Below, piece by piece: positions 61,601-64,000 of a stretch of DNA of 64,000 nt. The stretch lies in contig NC_086368.1 of the NCBI RefSeq assembly GCF_036324505.1, forward strand, positions 12,620,921 to 12,684,920, read 5' to 3'. The notes beneath the pieces are model-generated. The model saw only the letters and a program-made list of their open reading frames with translations, was not told where the DNA came from and did not search any database. The position numbers and the translations under genes are program-made. Within the stretch, counting starts at the first letter, position 1. Every line of letters starts with the position of its first letter. The DNA comes from Eleginops maclovinus (Eukaryota; Chordata; Actinopteri; Perciformes; Eleginopidae).

Positions 61601-64000
61601 GGGGCCATCAGTTCAAAGCAATAGAAAAATGAGAGGTCAGCTGTAGGTGTAATTATTTTTAATGATAGGAAGTTAAGAGCTACAGTGGTGACTGGACATG
61701 CAGGAAATAAGAATCCCATACATTTCCACTAGTTTCCTGTCTTAAATAGACAAAATAAATGAGGGGAATAATTGCTGATTTCTTAAAATTAGGGGTTAGA
61801 TTTGTTCATTGGCTAAGTCTATGTTGGAAGAATAATGCAGAATTTTCTGATGCTGGATAACGCTCAATGACAACTTTGAAAGTGTAAGGGTTATCAGAAA
61901 ATTGTTGTTATGGTAAATAAAGGACAAGCAACCCAAACACTTGGTTACAAGAGATGGTGCTCCAAGAAATCTCTGATACAGCCGTTGTCTGTGGAATGAC
62001 ACGGAGAGCCCACTGGTTCCTGTATTTTTTGGGGAAAACAAAAAGCATACCGTAATGTACTGTAACAGGTTTATATGTAACATAAACTATTTTCTTCTAT
62101 ATCAAGATTAGATGCTATATATCCACTACCTCAACATAAACACTGTCTCCCAAAATACAATTTTCATATACTACTTATTTGCAAAAGAGAAAGCCTTTTT
62201 GTAGTAACATAATGCCAACTACATTACTTTTTATACTTTGTGAAGGGATTCAACGATTGAATGGTTTTCTATTAACAAAATATACTGTCAATTTTTGCAG
62301 CACAATATCCACATTTCAATACAGAGACATGAATAGGAATACAAGACACTTCTTTTGTCGTTTAATAATATTTGATAAAAAAAACACAATCAAACCCTTA
62401 TCTTGATCAACAAGAATTAATGCTTGAATTAAATTTAGGATTTGATCTGGTCTCCAAAGCTGACTCACGTAGCACTTCCCTTTAAACCAAACACTGCAGA
62501 ACAAAATTCAAGCAGCAAATACGTTTTCTCTAAAAAAAATGTTTGTGGCAATTTAGCATTGTACAAAGGTATTTTGAAGTAGAAATTATTTTGTTACTTT
62601 CATCCTTGTTACACTTTAGGCTCACTTCCTCCTGCACTGGCTCCTTACGTTGCCATGTAAATCATGAGATCAGCAGAATCAAACGTGAACATAATTCCTG
62701 AAGGATGCCAGATAGCAATTGATGGAAGGGAGCATCACAGGCAATGAAAGAATAGAGTACCAACTCAACAAGTCCTGATTCCCAGAAAAAAGTAATCTTG
62801 GGCTGATTAACCAGTCTTCCTGGTCCCTAATGTGGGAACACTTTGGTTTAACTCACTGCTCTAATGCCTTAATACTAGAGATGAAAGGTCAAGTCACATG
62901 TGGCGCAGCAGGCAGCAATAAGCATTCTGTTGGTGGAATCTAACAGAAAATGCAGTGTGTTTGCGTCTGCCTCAGGGAACATGTGTGTGCGTTTTATATA
63001 GATTTAAGGTTGCTGCTGACAGTAAAAGGCGGAGTCATTCCCGTCCCCGTCGTCCTGCCTCCTTCTTTGAATGAGGGTGGCGGTTTTTCATACATTTGTG
63101 TGTGTGCATGTGTGTTCAAACCGTTAGGCATGCTGACTGTTAACTATCATCTCATGTGGTTGATATTAGAAAATCAAACTAGTGCTAATAGGATCCAGGT
63201 GAGATTGTGAATTGCTCTCACATGCACCACCAACAACCCACACAGATACTTACTCATTCCTCACTGTTACTTTAGCTGCGTTAATAACAATGGGCCTGCG
63301 GTCGGGTTTTTCTTTGAGGAATGGTGGTCTGCTGTGGATGACAAAGGCGAAACATTAACAGCATGTGGAGTAGGCAGAGTAAAAAAAATGCTGTGATTTT
63401 GTTTGATAAAAGTAAACCAAACAGCTGCAGATCTAAACTGTGAGTGAATTTGTTGTGTGTTCATGCATCCGTATTATTTATATACTGTCAACATTTGGTA
63501 CCTGAATGTGTGAGTGACTTTGGCCGCGTTTGTGTTTCAATGTGTGTGTTCTCTGCTGCTGATGACTCACGACGCACTGTCCTGTCGGCAGGCAGAAAGT
63601 TAAGAGGGGGCGGTGTTTGTTATTTCAGCAGGTTGCCATAGCCACGGTGCATTCGGGTGCTGCCATCATCGGTGTAATTACAACGCAAGTGTCTGACATT
63701 AGCTCTCCTCGCTGCCTGCGTCTCTCTGACGTCCACCAATGAACCAGTGTTTCCCTCATGCTGCCAGGGAGGGTCATCCTGAGAGTTGTGTCAGTTTTGA
63801 AGTCATTTCAGTTCAACATAAAAGAACAAGAAACATCTGGGTAAAATACTGCTCCTACTTTCTTCTCCCAAAAAATGCAATCACTCATTTTCCCATTAAG
63901 TGGAGGGGTAGATTACTTCTCTTGAACAGTTAGTATGTAAGTCACTAAACTTTCCAGCGCTGTTTGATGTGATAAGGTATTACATTTTACTGGTGAAATA
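58675..64000 (+). other. intron-like or intergenic sequence to window end
   Basis: No coding exon recognised. Notable patches are a TCACGTGA E-box at 60653-60660, a G/A-rich stretch at 60716-60756, and a GC-richer stretch at 63590-63740. If the preceding exon is gli1 exon 1, this is its first intron. Confidence 0.4.

Noticed and set aside
63540..63740. A GC-richer patch with CpGs as a possible exon or promoter
   Set aside because: No convincing splice pair or family similarity could be found.

Overview
The window reads as nuclear DNA of a teleost fish. Short phase-consistent exons with GT/AG borders are spread over long introns. There are very long pure dinucleotide and trinucleotide microsatellites, a decayed Tc1-like DDE transposon, hAT-type and Tc1-type short elements with intact target duplications, and protein sequence clearly like vertebrate R3HDM2 and an activin/inhibin beta C/E chain. 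No prokaryotic operon, CRISPR, phage or plasmid structure is present.

Layout. (1) About 1-45.5 kb, minus strand: r3hdm2, encoding an R3H + SUZ domain RNA-binding protein. Twenty-two coding exons can be placed by splice sites and family similarity. They join without any frame break into 907 codons, from an ATG at 24790 to a donor at 513. The last C-terminal exons lie beyond position 1. Upstream are three probable leader exons (24982-25137, 44874-44920 and one ending at 45287) and a CpG-rich probable promoter near 45.3-45.6 kb. The intron of about 20 kb between the leaders holds most of the microsatellites, a 66-bp perfect palindrome and an 865-bp hAT-like element. (2) 47.7-49.2 kb, plus strand: a complete two-exon TGF-beta family gene of the activin beta C/E type (368 residues, furin site, nine-cysteine mature domain), divergent from r3hdm2. 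(3) 49.2-58.3 kb: 3' UTR and intergenic DNA with no recognisable gene. (4) About 58.3-58.7 kb, plus strand: a probable non-coding first exon ending in a strong donor, followed by intron-like DNA to the window end. From the known human order R3HDM2 (-), INHBC (+), INHBE (+), GLI1 (+), it may be gli1 exon 1; that is inference.

The genes are neighbours rather than a pathway. R3HDM2 is a cytoplasmic RNA-binding protein; the inhibin-like gene encodes a secreted ligand precursor; gli1, if present, encodes a Hedgehog-responsive transcription factor. The most unusual observation is that the leader exons of r3hdm2 and the 5' part of its start exon form one uninterrupted frame of 150 codons, beginning at an ATG at 45469 and running in frame into the conserved start. 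No new multi-gene system was found.
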